A DNA stretch of 59,896 bases. Source: Roseobacter sp. (lineage in GTDB: Bacteria > Pseudomonadota > Alphaproteobacteria > Rhodobacterales > Rhodobacteraceae). The position numbers were made by a program, and so were the translations under genes. The DNA is taken from assembly GCA_024636475.1 (NCBI GenBank), contig JAGXHA010000096.1:1-59896 (forward strand), written 5' to 3'. Under the pieces are notes generated by a model. The model saw nothing but the letters and a program-made list of their open reading frames with translations, was not told where the DNA came from and did not search any database. This document shows, in pieces, positions 10,538 through 18,736 of this stretch (positions are counted from its first letter, which is position 1; every line of letters begins with the position of its first letter).

Positions 10538-11935
10538 TCAGAACTTTGACCTGACGCTGACAGAAACGGACAATTCGCGCGTATCAAACCGGCTGATGTT
10601 TGATCGCGAACGCCCTGCGCGCAGTCTTAGGGTAGGGGCAAATCCAGCATAATCCAAGTCGGGGAGAAAGAAATTTATATCGGCGTGGGTCGAGGTATCC
10701 TGCCGTCCGTCCGGAATGTCAAAAACGGCGAAGTAGTCGGGGAAGTCCAAGATGCCGAAAACCAACCCGCCCGACACCTGAGCGGGCCCTATCCTTTCTG
10801 AAAAACTGTAGGACATTCGGAGTGCCGCAGATGAGACGCGACTGTTCACGAAATCGCTGTCGGACTGCTGCAGGGTCACTGAAACACTGGTCCTGTCACC
10901 CCAAGCGAGCGTGTGCTGCGCGCCGGCCTCGACGCCAAAGGTTGTGCTGTCAAAAAAGTCAGACCGCGCCGAAAGGCGCTGGTCGATCGAGACGTTGAGG
11001 CTGAGCGATGATCTTGCGTCCAGCCGCCAGTTTCGTGCGCCCTCCAGACGAACGAAACTGTAGCTCAGATTACCGCTTGACCAGTACTGCCCCAAAGCGG
11101 CCGAGAGTCTTGCGCTGCCGCCGCTGGTGCCCACGGCAAACCTGTGGCCAAGCTCAATTTTGCCGTAGGTGCTGCCAAGATCACTGTTGCTCAGGTCGGG
11201 TGCCAGTGCGCGCGCATCGCCATCCAAATGGGTTCTCTGCACATAGATACGCGCAGCCAGATCGGTTCGGGATTTGGGGGTGCCGCGCAGACGGTAGCCG
11301 ACTGTACCGTCAAAAGCACCGACCAGCCCGGCAAGTGCCTGCGCAGAACCGCTCAATTGTCCTGTGAACGGCAGGCCGTCAATCACCTGAAGTGCCGTAT
11401 CCGCGCCATTGTTCACGTTGCTTGAGGGGCGCAATTCGCCTCTGAGGGAAAAGGAAAACGGGTTCTGCTGTCGGACGCTGCCATAATCGCGCGCTAATTG
11501 CTTTTCGACTTGCTCGTTGGGGGCATTTTGGACCGCGCGGCGAAGCCATAGCTGGGTTAGCGTTGGTCGGGAGTCTGCATAAGATATGCGTGCCGCCAGT
11601 TCTGCCGCTTCAAATTTTTGCGCTGGTTTCTTGGTATATCGAAAGGCACGCGCCGCCGATTTGCGCCCGTCTTTGTGGCGGCCCATATCAGCATATGCGT
11701 TGGCCAATACAAAATGCGCGTAGGAAGACCTCGGATCGGCTTGCAAAAGCCCTGCGGCAATCTGAACGGCCAATTCCGGCCGCCCTGTGGCAAGGGCATG
11801 GACCGCAACTGTTCGCGCCTCCGGCAACGAAAGCACAACGCGATCTTGCTGGCATTGCGCCATTGCCGGCACGAGCAACACAAGGCACACCGCGCTAAGG
11901 TGGGCCATGTATTTGAGTATACCAACACTCAGCAC
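10538..11935 (-). CDS. Slam-like surface lipoprotein assembly protein (TPR + DUF560 barrel)
   Basis: Predicted outer-membrane protein of about 465 residues. A signal peptide (LSAVCLVLLVPAMAQC) is followed by a TPR-like helical region to about residue 150. The rest is a C-terminal beta-barrel of alternating residues ending in Phe (VSVRSKF). The barrel opens with GELRPSSNVNNGADT, the form typical of DUF560/Slam proteins, which move lipoproteins to the cell surface. A GTG at 11935 has GAGGA five bases upstream and follows the lipoprotein stop by 8 bases; the ATG at 11908 and a TTG at 11965 are alternatives. The neighbour upstream is a TbpB-like lipoprotein, the typical Slam substrate. Slam assignment is by architecture and context. 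Confidence 0.77.
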   Translation of the reverse strand: MLSVGILKYMAHLSAVCLVLLVPAMAQCQQDRVVLSLPEARTVAVHALATGRPELAVQIAAGLLQADPRSSYAHFVLANAYADMGRHKDGRKSAARAFRYTKKPAQKFEAAELAARISYADSRPTLTQLWLRRAVQNAPNEQVEKQLARDYGSVRQQNPFSFSLRGELRPSSNVNNGADTALQVIDGLPFTGQLSGSAQALAGLVGAFDGTVGYRLRGTPKSRTDLAARIYVQRTHLDGDARALAPDLSNSDLGSTYGKIELGHRFAVGTSGGSARLSAALGQYWSSGNLSYSFVRLEGARNWRLDARSSLSLNVSIDQRLSARSDFFDSTTFGVEAGAQHTLAWGDRTSVSVTLQQSDSDFVNSRVSSAALRMSYSFSERIGPAQVSGGLVFGILDFPDYFAVFDIPDGRQDTSTHADINFFLPDLDYAGFAPTLRLRAGRSRSNISRFDTRELSVSVSVRSKF

Positions 11936-11943
11936 ATGCGTCC

Positions 11944-12909
11944 TCAGCGCACGGGCTGCGCGCAAATCGGATCTTCATCTGGCTGACCGCATTGCGACAG
12001 GACGAACGCACCATATTCTATTTCGTCCTCAAACAGCTCGATATGCTCTTCGGCATGAAGGGTGCCAGCAACTTGGGTCGCGCCTACGCCGCCAAAGATC
12101 CCGCCATATTGGCCAACACCGTCATTATCTTGCGAAGCGATGCCAAAGAACGTGCCGTTTGCCTCGATCTTAGTGCTATCCAATGCAATGTCGTCAACCT
12201 GCAAAGGATCAGCCGCGCCTGGGGTAAATTCAACTGTGGTGTTGTCGTAGTCCAGCACCCTGCGCTGGTAGATAATGCCATCCACGTTTGCGTCCTTGAA
12301 ATCACCGGTCAAAACAACGTTGCCGGTGACCTCGGCAGCCTGAACAGACAGCGTTTCGCCTGGCGTACCTGGCGTCACCGGTGTCAGATTCTCTCCTGAC
12401 CCTTGAACGTTCAACAGGCCCACGTATTTGCCGGCATATGTAACAAGTCCGCTTCCAGTCGGGGTTTCGGGTGCCTCATACAAAGAGCTTGAATAGGCTG
12501 AGCCAGAGAAGAACTCCTGAAACTGGCCACCTGTGACAACCACGACCGCACGCGTTCCGTTGATGTCCTTGACGTAGGCGGTGACATGCCTGTCGAGCGA
12601 TCCGTCCTGCGCAGTATAGGCTTGGTACCCGTTCCGGTCGAGCAGAGCCGCCCGCCTGTAGGTCGCCGTGAACTGACTGTCATCAAAGTTGATGCCAGTG
12701 ATCGACAGCGTCTGGGCCGACGGATCGTAGCTAAAACCCTTCAGATTATTCGCGAGCACTTCCGGAATTTCTTGCGCGCCTGTGTCGGGTTGCCCATCTG
12801 CCCCTGTCCCTGTCCCTGTCCCTGTCCCTGTTCCACCATTAAACGGCGTTCCAGAGCCACAGCCCGCAACAACAAGACAGAGCATCAGCCCCAGTGCACC
12901 AAATTTCAT
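11944..12909 (-). CDS. TbpB-like surface lipoprotein, predicted Slam substrate
   Basis: 321 residues. The signal peptide ends in the lipobox LVVAGC, so Cys17 would be lipidated. A Gly-Thr repeat linker of about 12 residues follows, then a region of beta strands ending in a transferrin-binding-like barrel: the GQYGGIFGG and AGTLHAEE elements recall the GxFxGxxAxxxGG pattern of TbpB-like domains. Two C-terminal Cys residues flank an acidic turn and could form a disulfide. It lies 8 bases before the Slam-like gene on the same strand. Ligand unknown: iron or heme piggyback uptake is known for relatives but no TonB receptor is adjacent here. The start gives a clean signal peptide. Confidence 0.75.
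   Translation of the reverse strand: MKFGALGLMLCLVVAGCGSGTPFNGGTGTGTGTGTGADGQPDTGAQEIPEVLANNLKGFSYDPSAQTLSITGINFDDSQFTATYRRAALLDRNGYQAYTAQDGSLDRHVTAYVKDINGTRAVVVVTGGQFQEFFSGSAYSSSLYEAPETPTGSGLVTYAGKYVGLLNVQGSGENLTPVTPGTPGETLSVQAAEVTGNVVLTGDFKDANVDGIIYQRRVLDYDNTTVEFTPGAADPLQVDDIALDSTKIEANGTFFGIASQDNDGVGQYGGIFGGVGATQVAGTLHAEEHIELFEDEIEYGAFVLSQCGQPDEDPICAQPVR
12802..12831 (-). repeat. five tandem CCCTGT hexamers encoding the Gly-Thr tether
   Basis: Five exact copies of CCCTGT read on the plus strand (ACAGGG in the gene) sit just after the lipidated Cys of the lipoprotein. Each unit encodes Thr-Gly, so slippage would change tether length without shifting frame. Confidence 0.93.
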
Positions 12910-13108
12910 AACTGTCTGCCTCAAGTTTTTTATTTGTTGGATCAACAGTCGCCATTCCATCCGGCCGTTGTCAACAATCCAGCAGCCCTAGGGTGCATTT
13001 CAAGGCAAAGTGCTACTTAAAAACAATACCGTATATGGCGGTTCCGAACGCGGGTTTGCGCATATATAGTTGACTGCGAATCCCATGCCATTTGACAGGA
13101 CGCGCCTC

Positions 13109-14038
13109 ATGCCGATCAGCCCCGACCAACAAGCCGAAATCGACGCCCTGCGCGCAGATACACAACCCACCTTGCGTGCGGTCTCCGAAGGGATGGAAGC
13201 CCATCTTTACAAGGCGATACCCGTTCTCGACCATGGCTTTGTGCGTGTGATCGACTATATGGGCGACGATGCCGCGATCTGTCAGGCGGCCCGCGTCAGC
13301 TATGGCAAGGGCACAAAATCGGTCCAGAACGACGAAGGCCTGATCCGTTATCTGATGCGCCACTGGCATTCGACACCGTTCGAGATGTGCGAAATCAAGC
13401 TGCACGTCAAACTTCCGGTCTTTGTTGCCCGCCAGTGGATCCGCCATCGCACGGCGAACGTCAACGAATACTCCGCCCGCTATTCGATCCTTGACCGCGA
13501 ATTCTACATCCCCCACGCCGATCATGTGAACGCCCAAAGCGTGGTGAACAATCAGGGGCGCGGCGGTGTGCTGGAAGGGGCCGAGGCCGCCCGCGTGCTT
13601 GAAATCCTCAAGACCGACAGCAACCGCGCCTATGACAACTACGAAGCCATGATCGCCGAGACCGGACCCGACGGCGAACCCCAGGACGGTCTGGCCCGAG
13701 AGCTGGCCCGCATGAACCTGCCCACCAACATCTACACGCAATGGTATTGGAAGGTCGATCTGCACAACCTGTTCCACTTCCTGCGCCTGCGCGCCGACGC
13801 CCACGCCCAATACGAAATCCGCGTCTATGCCGACGCGATCTGCAACGTGGTCGCCGACTGGGTGCCTGCGGCGTATAAAGCGTTCGAGGATTACCGTCTG
13901 GGGGGAGCGACCCTGTCCCATACATCCCTTGATTGTATCCGCCGGATGCTAAAGGGTGAGGAAGTCACGCAAGAGACCTCTGGCATGAGCAAGGGGGAAT
14001 GGCGTGAGTTTATGGGGGTTTTGAACGACCCCGCATAG
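13109..14038 (+). CDS. thyX: FAD-dependent thymidylate synthase
   Basis: A 309-residue flavin-dependent thymidylate synthase, which makes dTMP from dUMP using methylene-tetrahydrofolate and NAD(P)H. The ThyX signature [15 protein letters not shown] is present at about residue 113-127 with the dUMP-binding residues. Other family elements are [20 protein letters not shown] before it and the [16 protein letters not shown] region later. The ATG at 13109 has AGGA 8-9 bases upstream; the frame upstream carries no family sequence. A strong hairpin terminator follows directly. The C-terminal half is unusually rich in CGC/GCC codons compared with its neighbour at 14135. Confidence 0.95.
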   Translation: MPISPDQQAEIDALRADTQPTLRAVSEGMEAHLYKAIPVLDHGFVRVIDYMGDDAAICQAARVSYGKGTKSVQNDEGLIRYLMRHWHSTPFEMCEIKLHVKLPVFVARQWIRHRTANVNEYSARYSILDREFYIPHADHVNAQSVVNNQGRGGVLEGAEAARVLEILKTDSNRAYDNYEAMIAETGPDGEPQDGLARELARMNLPTNIYTQWYWKVDLHNLFHFLRLRADAHAQYEIRVYADAICNVVADWVPAAYKAFEDYRLGGATLSHTSLDCIRRMLKGEEVTQETSGMSKGEWREFMGVLNDPA

Positions 14039-14043
14039 CGGGG

Positions 14044-14070
14044 TCAAAAGGCTCCAGTGGAGCCTTTTGA
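14044..14070 (+). terminator. intrinsic terminator after thyX
   Basis: A 12-base perfect stem (TCAAAAGGCTCC / GGAGCCTTTTGA) around a 3-base loop begins 6 bases after the thyX stop. The T run lies in the descending stem, as in many bidirectional terminators. Confidence 0.8.
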
Positions 14071-14134
14071 GTTTGAAACGGGCGCGCAAACTTGGATGGC
14101 CAGAAGAGTAAAATCAGCTAGGTGAAAAAACGTA

Positions 14135-14581
14135 ATGCAAGTATTTGAACGCGTCTGGGATCTTATTGAAGCGGTCATTAATCCGCGCCATGTAATTCTA
14201 GTGCTATTCACGGTTTCTTCTCTTTTAGTTGGAAGCCCTTATGATCTAGTCAAAGTTTTGGATATCGAAAATTTTGTTTCGGAATATAGGCATTGGATAG
14301 TGATTACACTCCTACTTTCAGGTGGCCTTATCCTGATTAGTTGCTTGCATTTGATTGGGATTTCGTTGCTTGAGTGGATCTCTAAAAGGTTAAGAAGGCT
14401 GAGGTTGTTGGAAATACCTTTGTCAGTTGAAGGGGCCATAGTTCTGGACTTAGTCAGGTCACATGCTCCAGATGGAGTTCCGTTGTTAACTAACCATCCA
14501 TTTGTGCGGGAATTACGCTTGGGAAAGCTGATCACAGTTTATAAATCTAGTCCAATTTCAAATCAGATGAGTATGGGTTAA
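14135..14581 (+). CDS. SieB-like superinfection-exclusion membrane protein, probably frameshifted
   Basis: 148 residues. Two hydrophobic segments near residues 16-33 and 53-78 are separated by a short charged loop (VLDIENFVSEYRHW), followed by a basic stretch (KRLRRLRL) and a small soluble domain. This layout matches the superinfection exclusion B family, membrane proteins first known from P22 that stop infection by other phages; many bacterial homologues are uncharacterised. The gene is far more AT-rich than its neighbours and uses codons such as TTA, ATA and AAA, which suggests transfer. The frame stops at 14581, but another frame continues convincing protein sequence (next entry), so the gene is probably broken by a one-base deletion. 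The family call is by eye. Confidence 0.6.
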   Translation: MQVFERVWDLIEAVINPRHVILVLFTVSSLLVGSPYDLVKVLDIENFVSEYRHWIVITLLLSGGLILISCLHLIGISLLEWISKRLRRLRLLEIPLSVEGAIVLDLVRSHAPDGVPLLTNHPFVRELRLGKLITVYKSSPISNQMSMG

Positions 14582-14724
14582 CAAGTTTAGGGAGAGAAAG
14601 ATTACGTTTCGCAGACTTGAGCAGGTTTCGGGCGCAGGCTGAAGGCGATCAGTTAGATTTCCTAAGATCAGTGACTGGTTCGGACTTGCACTTTGCACCA
14701 GTCAAGCGCTTCGAGATCAATTAA
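14551..14724 (+). other. continuation of the SieB-like gene in the -1 frame
   Basis: From 14551 a different frame is open for 57 codons up to the TAA at 14722-14724. It reads YGLTSLGRERLRF soon after the junction, the shape of a winged-helix wing ending (LTxLGRE), which would naturally complete the truncated C-terminal domain of the gene above. The switch is one base back, as a one-base deletion around 14545-14560 would give. A sequencing error, a real mutation or a programmed shift cannot be separated here. Confidence 0.5.
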
Positions 14725-14774
14725 TCTTGGCGAAACAAGATGGTTATTTGTCGTGCTTTTATAGCGTATACCAT

Positions 14775-14877
14775 GCCAAATCTCCGATTTGGCAGCGCCC
14801 GAACCGCCCCCGTCGTGCCGAAGGCACGCCTACGGCGTGACGCGGGCGCTTCGCTTCCTGCCCCTCGGTTCGGGCGC
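14775..14877. repeat. palindrome-dense intergenic element
   Basis: Four nested inverted repeats in 103 bases. GCCAAATC/GATTTGGC is at 14775-14793, and GTGCC/GGCAC at 14815-14827. CACGCC/GGCGTG lies at 14825-14839. An outer pair GCGCCCGAACC/GGTTCGGGCGC runs from 14795 to 14877. The element lies in a gene-free stretch between the SieB-like gene and a small secreted-protein gene. It could be a REP-like element or a structured terminator. From 14878 to 15124 I see only CA-rich, gene-free sequence. Confidence 0.75.
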
Positions 14878-15124
14878 GGTGGTTCCCGTCTGCATCAGCG
14901 CGACACCTACCCCCCGCTAAATCAAAAATAAACAAACAATAACAAAACCCTAACGTGTTCTACAGGTAGCCCCACCCCAAACCTCAAACACGCTGGCAAA
15001 ACGCGCACAGCACAGCTTCCCCCTGCAAAACCACGGTTTCAGCCCACGAATGGTTGAAAAAGCTGGACTTAACCCCTCCCGCTGGGCAAACCTGATCAAA
15101 AGATAATATTAAACGAGGGATATA

Positions 15125-15418
15125 ATGCGTTTACCAACAGCACTCATCGTCGGAGCAAGCATGATGGGAGCGGTTCTGCTTCCCGCGCAAGCCTCAGCCG
15201 AAGCCAAAGTCTATCCATACGCAAGCAAGGCAAACTATTGCCCGGCAGGCCTGCAGCCTGTGACGATCTCGGGTGTGATCTGCTGCGGTACGCCCAACCA
15301 GCACATGAGCTATCAGCAGGTCAAGGCGCAGCCGGTTCAAAAACGCCACAAGGCGCATTACCACACGCCGCGCCGCGCGACCTATTCCTGTCTGCCCGGC
15401 GAAAAAGGCTGCAACTAG
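15125..15418 (+). CDS. small secreted Cys-containing protein of unknown function
   Basis: 97 residues with a signal peptide of about 25 residues (MRLPTALIVGASMMGAVLLPAQASAEA). The mature part is small, basic and has five Cys residues, including a CC pair (VICCGT), with His/Lys/Arg-rich segments (KRHKAHYHTPRR). It ends in CLPGEKGCN. An exported disulfide-linked peptide or metal-binding protein is plausible, but I recognise no family. The ATG has CGAGGGA about 6 bases upstream. It is convergent with the cold-shock gene and separated from it by a shared terminator. Confidence 0.75.
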   Translation: MRLPTALIVGASMMGAVLLPAQASAEAKVYPYASKANYCPAGLQPVTISGVICCGTPNQHMSYQQVKAQPVQKRHKAHYHTPRRATYSCLPGEKGCN

Positions 15419-15441
15419 GCCCGCATCTCGACAGAGGGATT

Positions 15442-15464
15442 GCCCGGTGTCTGTCGCACCGGGC
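15442..15464. terminator. bidirectional hairpin terminator between convergent genes
   Basis: Perfect 8-base stem GCCCGGTG/CACCGGGC with a 7-base loop, placed between the 3' ends of the secreted-protein gene and the cold-shock gene. It has no strong T tract, so termination may be weak. Confidence 0.65.
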
Positions 15465-15470
15465 GGTGCT

Positions 15471-15677
15471 TTACAGCAGGCTCAGATCGGTCGCCATCTG
15501 GCGGCCATCACGGCCCTCTGACATCTCGAACGACACTTTTTGATCATCGGCAAGCCCTGTCAGCCCCGACCGCTCGACAGCTGAAATATGCACGAACACA
15601 TCGCTGCCGCCGCTTTCGGGCGCGATAAATCCGTATCCTTTGGTGGTGTTGAACCATTTTACTGTTCCTGATGGCAT
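15471..15677 (-). CDS. cold-shock family nucleic-acid-binding protein
   Basis: A 68-residue single cold-shock domain. The RNP1 motif KGYGFI and RNP2 motif VFVHIS are both present after the typical MPSGTVKWFN start. Such proteins bind single-stranded RNA or DNA and act as RNA chaperones. The open frame upstream to 15773 is not part of the domain; the ATG at 15677 gives the standard length and has AGGAGG 11 bases upstream. The upstream region between 15678 and 15847 may hold a long 5' leader, as in other csp genes. Confidence 0.94.
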   Translation of the reverse strand: MPSGTVKWFNTTKGYGFIAPESGGSDVFVHISAVERSGLTGLADDQKVSFEMSEGRDGRQMATDLSLL

Positions 15678-15847
15678 GATCTTCGGTGCCTCCTGTTCAA
15701 TAGTATGTCGTGCCGTCGCACGCAGGCCGCCCCGAACCATCCCGGCTTGACCATGGGTGAAAAGATTGTTCATTACGCTGGGAAATCAAGGAATTTTGGG
15801 TGCGTGCCGATGTCGCATGACCCTATTCACCGCAAAGCGAGGCGAAA

Positions 15848-16162
15848 ATGATCATCTACGGTCTGAAAAACTGCGATACCTGCCGCAAAGCCCTGAAACC
15901 CCTGCCTGATGCGCGCCTTGTCGATGTGCGCGCCGAGGGCGTACCAAAGGGGGTGATGCAGCGTGCGTTTGATCAGTTCGGCGCGGCACTTTTGAACACA
16001 CGGTCGACCACATGGCGCGGTCTAAGCCCTGCCGAGCGCGAGAACGACCCGCTTGCGCTGATCGCACAGCACCCCGCCTCGATGAAACGTCCGCTGATCG
16101 CTGACGGTGAAACGCTGTATCTGGGCTGGACCAAGCAGGTCGAGGCGGCGCTTAAAGCCTAG
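15848..16162 (+). CDS. ArsC/Spx-family protein (arsenate reductase-like)
   Basis: 104 residues of the ArsC-like thioredoxin fold. The N-terminal CDTCRK (CxxC) is the redox motif, and the later KRPLIADG is the family's conserved Arg-Pro loop. True arsenate reductases of this group use glutathione and glutaredoxin; a CxxC with short length fits the YffB/Spx-like branch, whose substrate is often unknown. The gene overlaps the convergent DoxX gene by 11 bases. Confidence 0.88.
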   Translation: MIIYGLKNCDTCRKALKPLPDARLVDVRAEGVPKGVMQRAFDQFGAALLNTRSTTWRGLSPAERENDPLALIAQHPASMKRPLIADGETLYLGWTKQVEAALKA

Positions 16163-16703
16163 CGCCCCGTCGTCCCAGCCAGGCCCTGTCAAGCGAGATC
16201 GGGCCCGCACCCTTGACGACAAGCGTCGCCAGCAACAGAACCCAAAGTGCGCGCTGGTCAAGGATGGCGGAATCCGGAAGACGGTCGAACCAGCGGCCCA
16301 AGGCGTCCATCTGACCATGGCCGTAGATATCCGTCAAAGATTGCAAGAGCACAAATCCGATCATGCCGACTGCGGCGATCCGCGTGAACAGCCCCAGCAG
16401 GATGAGGAAAGGCAGCAGGAATTCGGCAAACGTGCCCCCCAGAACGACAGCATGGTGAAACAAGCCTAGCGCGCTGGCATCATACCCGGCCGCCTCGAAG
16501 GTTTTGGGCAAGATCTGCACATAGGCCCCTGCGCTTGGTGTCCAAAGCCCAGAGAAACCGTCACCCAACTTGGTGCGCCCCGAGTTGAAGAAATAGGCGG
16601 CGAGAACGGCTGCAAAAACCAACCGCGCAAGTGTTGGCAAAAACCAGTCTTGTCGCGCAAGCCACGTGGTCGCGGAATCGTAAACGCTAAGAAGTTTCAA
16701 CAT
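16152..16703 (-). CDS. DoxX-family membrane protein of the bufferin operon
   Basis: 183 residues with about four to five hydrophobic segments, typical of the DoxX family (for example LVFAAVLAAYFFNSG near the N-terminus and AEFLLPFLILLGLFTRIAA in the middle). It starts within the end of the bufC-like gene (17-base overlap), so it is translationally coupled to it and forms the last gene of the operon. DoxX-type proteins often accompany DUF692/DUF2063 pairs in bufferin clusters; a redox or export role is inferred only from that association. The ATG at 16703 gives a normal family N-terminus; the upstream open frame is not used. Confidence 0.88.
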   Translation of the reverse strand: MLKLLSVYDSATTWLARQDWFLPTLARLVFAAVLAAYFFNSGRTKLGDGFSGLWTPSAGAYVQILPKTFEAAGYDASALGLFHHAVVLGGTFAEFLLPFLILLGLFTRIAAVGMIGFVLLQSLTDIYGHGQMDALGRWFDRLPDSAILDQRALWVLLLATLVVKGAGPISLDRAWLGRRGARL

Positions 16704-17454
16704 GCTCGCTTCCTGTGATGTTGCGAAAGACGCCCTGCGAAAACGCAATCGCCAGGCTGGCTGCAAGATCGAATTCCGGTGCCGATACAACAGCCGCTTC
16801 ATAAGCGTCCCCAAGGGTTTCACCTTGCGCCAGATGATCCAGCCACACGGCAGCGCCTTGCGGCAACAGGACCGGTTCGGGGTCAAATTCAGGACGCGAG
16901 ATCATCACGTCCTGGGCCTGCATCTCTGGTTTCGCGGCCCCCTCGACCATGTTGAAGCGCCAGATGTCGAACAACGGCCAACCTGAGCGCAAAACGCAGA
17001 CAGACGGAGCGATGTGCAGTTTTTGCGCCATGATCTGATCCGGAGGCAGCTGCTGGAACCACTCAAGATCGAAGGGCGATGCATCAGCTGCGTGATAGGA
17101 AACGCGCATCGCAGCATCAAGGCGCGCGCAATCGCGCAGATACCCCAGCTTTGAAAGTTGCGGCAGCGTTGCAAGAAACGTGGGAAATTCGGCACCGTAA
17201 TGCATCATAAGCGGCGAGGTCGGGGGGTGGGCACGCACGTAGATCGGGGCGAGACTGTCAAAGCTATGCGCGCCGAGGATCTTGCGGACCAGAGGAAAAG
17301 CCGTTTGCAAGGCTGCGATCAACGAATGGGTGACGTTGTTGCGGTAAACGCTATAGCGTTTACCTGCCGGTGAATGTGCCGCGCCCTCAAGCCCGTCTGG
17401 CACAGCCTTTGACGGATCAAGCAACGCGTCACGAAAAGCACTTTGGCTTGTCAT
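16687..17454 (-). CDS. bufC: DUF2063 protein, bufferin biosynthesis partner (BufC-like)
   Basis: 255 residues of the DUF2063 family (also called putative DNA-binding domain or HvfC). The N-terminal domain carries the family pattern around [29 protein letters not shown] and the second half is mixed alpha/beta. In bufferin clusters it probably presents the precursor peptide to the DUF692 enzyme. The ATG overlaps the stop of the upstream DUF692 gene as ATGA (17451-17454), so the two are coupled. Naming as bufC rests on the operon order and family, not on a search. Confidence 0.87.
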   Translation of the reverse strand: MTSQSAFRDALLDPSKAVPDGLEGAAHSPAGKRYSVYRNNVTHSLIAALQTAFPLVRKILGAHSFDSLAPIYVRAHPPTSPLMMHYGAEFPTFLATLPQLSKLGYLRDCARLDAAMRVSYHAADASPFDLEWFQQLPPDQIMAQKLHIAPSVCVLRSGWPLFDIWRFNMVEGAAKPEMQAQDVMISRPEFDPEPVLLPQGAAVWLDHLAQGETLGDAYEAAVVSAPEFDLAASLAIAFSQGVFRNITGSEHVETS

Positions 17455-18299
17455 GCAGCCAACGCCTTGGCGGCGCGCTCTGTCTCTGCCCGCAAGGTCG
17501 GCCAGTCAGGTACGTCATTGTCCCATTCAACCAAAACGGGCTTTGGACCTGTTTTGGCCAGAGTGTAATCAAGTAGCGCCCAGACCGGATCGACGACAGG
17601 CTTGCCGTGGCTATCGATCAACAGTGGTGCGCCCTTGTCATCGGTGTCTTCGTCATGCCCGCCAACGTGGATTTCACCAACATGCGCCAGCGGATAGGCG
17701 TCGATATAGGCTTGCGCCGACAGTCCAAGGTTTGTGGCTGAGATAAAGACGTTATTTACATCCAGCAGCAGCCCGCAGCCCGTTCTATTCACAAGCTCTT
17801 TTAGAAATTCAGTTTCGGAGCGGGTTGATTCTGCGAAAACCAGATAGCTTGAGGGGTTTTCGAGCAGCATTTGGCGGCCCAGCGTCTCTTGTACCTGAGC
17901 GATGTGGCTGGCAACACGGGTCAGTGTTTTTTCGGTATAGGGCAGGGGCAGCAGATCATTCAGGAATTCGGCACCGTGGGTAGACCACGCCAGATGTTCG
18001 GAAAAGCTGGCAGGTTGCGCCCAATCACAAAGTTTTTTCAATCGGGTCAGGTGTTCGCGGTCCAGAGGGGTTTCGCCCCCGATGCTCAGGCCGACACCAT
18101 GAACAGAAAGCGCAAAACGCTCGGACAGCGCGCGCAACTGGGCAAGGGGGCGACCGCCATCGCCCATATAGTTTTCGGCATGGATCTCGATCCATTCCAC
18201 CCGGCCAGGGTCGCGTTGCAAATCGGTGAAATGTTGCGGCTTATAACCAACGCCCGGACTGGCGGGCAGATTTTCGAAACGGCGTGCGCTGTCAAGCAT
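17451..18299 (-). CDS. bufB: DUF692 multinuclear iron oxidative enzyme (MNIO), BufB-like
   Basis: A 282-residue TIM-barrel enzyme of the DUF692 family, non-heme multi-iron oxidases that modify cysteines in ribosomally made peptides. Known bufferins gain thiooxazole heterocycles. Iron-ligand motifs are visible: the EIHAENYMG segment with His and Glu near residue 44, [11 protein letters not shown] near 68, SEHLAW near 115, LLENPSSY near 160, DVNNVF near 190, the [10 protein letters not shown] region near 220 and a final DSHG. The ATG at 18299 has GGGAGGG 7 bases upstream. It follows the precursor gene by 77 bases. Product modification is inferred from the family. Confidence 0.93.
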   Translation of the reverse strand: MLDSARRFENLPASPGVGYKPQHFTDLQRDPGRVEWIEIHAENYMGDGGRPLAQLRALSERFALSVHGVGLSIGGETPLDREHLTRLKKLCDWAQPASFSEHLAWSTHGAEFLNDLLPLPYTEKTLTRVASHIAQVQETLGRQMLLENPSSYLVFAESTRSETEFLKELVNRTGCGLLLDVNNVFISATNLGLSAQAYIDAYPLAHVGEIHVGGHDEDTDDKGAPLLIDSHGKPVVDPVWALLDYTLAKTGPKPVLVEWDNDVPDWPTLRAETERAAKALAA

Positions 18300-18376
18300 G
18301 ACGCGCCCTCCCCATGGTCGGTATTTCCAATGTGGGTGCGCAGGCCGCAAACTGCCGCCTGCGCAAAAAGGTCAGC

Positions 18377-18679
18377 TTATGCTGGCAGGTCACGCTCAAG
18401 CGCTTCCAGCGAACCCATGCGTTCCGTACCGTCGGCCATCTCGGGCAGTTCCATGGCTTCGCATGTGCCTGCATCGACCAGTGTCCAGGCGTTACCTTGA
18501 TAGTCGGTAACGGATGTGCCTGCACATGTCGTGCCGGGGCCTGCGGCGCAATCATTCGCGCCAGCCAGCGAAACGCCGTAACATTTCTCTTTTGATGCGG
18601 CATTTGCAGGGGCGGTGTGGGCAACCAGCGCAGCAGCAACTGCACCAGCGACGGCAAGAGATTTCATTGTGTTGGACAT
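18377..18679 (-). CDS. bufA: DUF2282 bufferin-type RiPP precursor
   Basis: A 100-residue precursor peptide of the DUF2282 family. It has a signal peptide of about 28 residues ([19 protein letters not shown]), which is unusual for RiPPs but typical for bufferins. The core has four Cys residues in the family pattern: [21 protein letters not shown], and AGTCEAM. The YQGNAW segment is also typical. Bufferins described in Caulobacter bind copper and protect against it. Start: GGAGG stands about 8 bases before the ATG at 18679. The acidic tail (about 20 residues) may serve as recognition sequence for the modifying enzymes. Confidence 0.92.
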   Translation of the reverse strand: MSNTMKSLAVAGAVAAALVAHTAPANAASKEKCYGVSLAGANDCAAGPGTTCAGTSVTDYQGNAWTLVDAGTCEAMELPEMADGTERMGSLEALERDLPA

Positions 18680-18736
18680 GATGTAGTTCCTCCAGTTGGG
18701 TTGATGTCGTTTGTCAGTACCCTAGTTAAATCCACG

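Noticed and set aside
13013..13921. A 302-codon reverse frame over thyX
   Set aside because: Fully antisense to thyX, which has its signature motif; shadow frame.
14740..14931. Short forward frame over the palindrome element
   Set aside because: It lies across nested inverted repeats, has no ribosome site and no protein-like pattern; the DNA structure explains the open frame.
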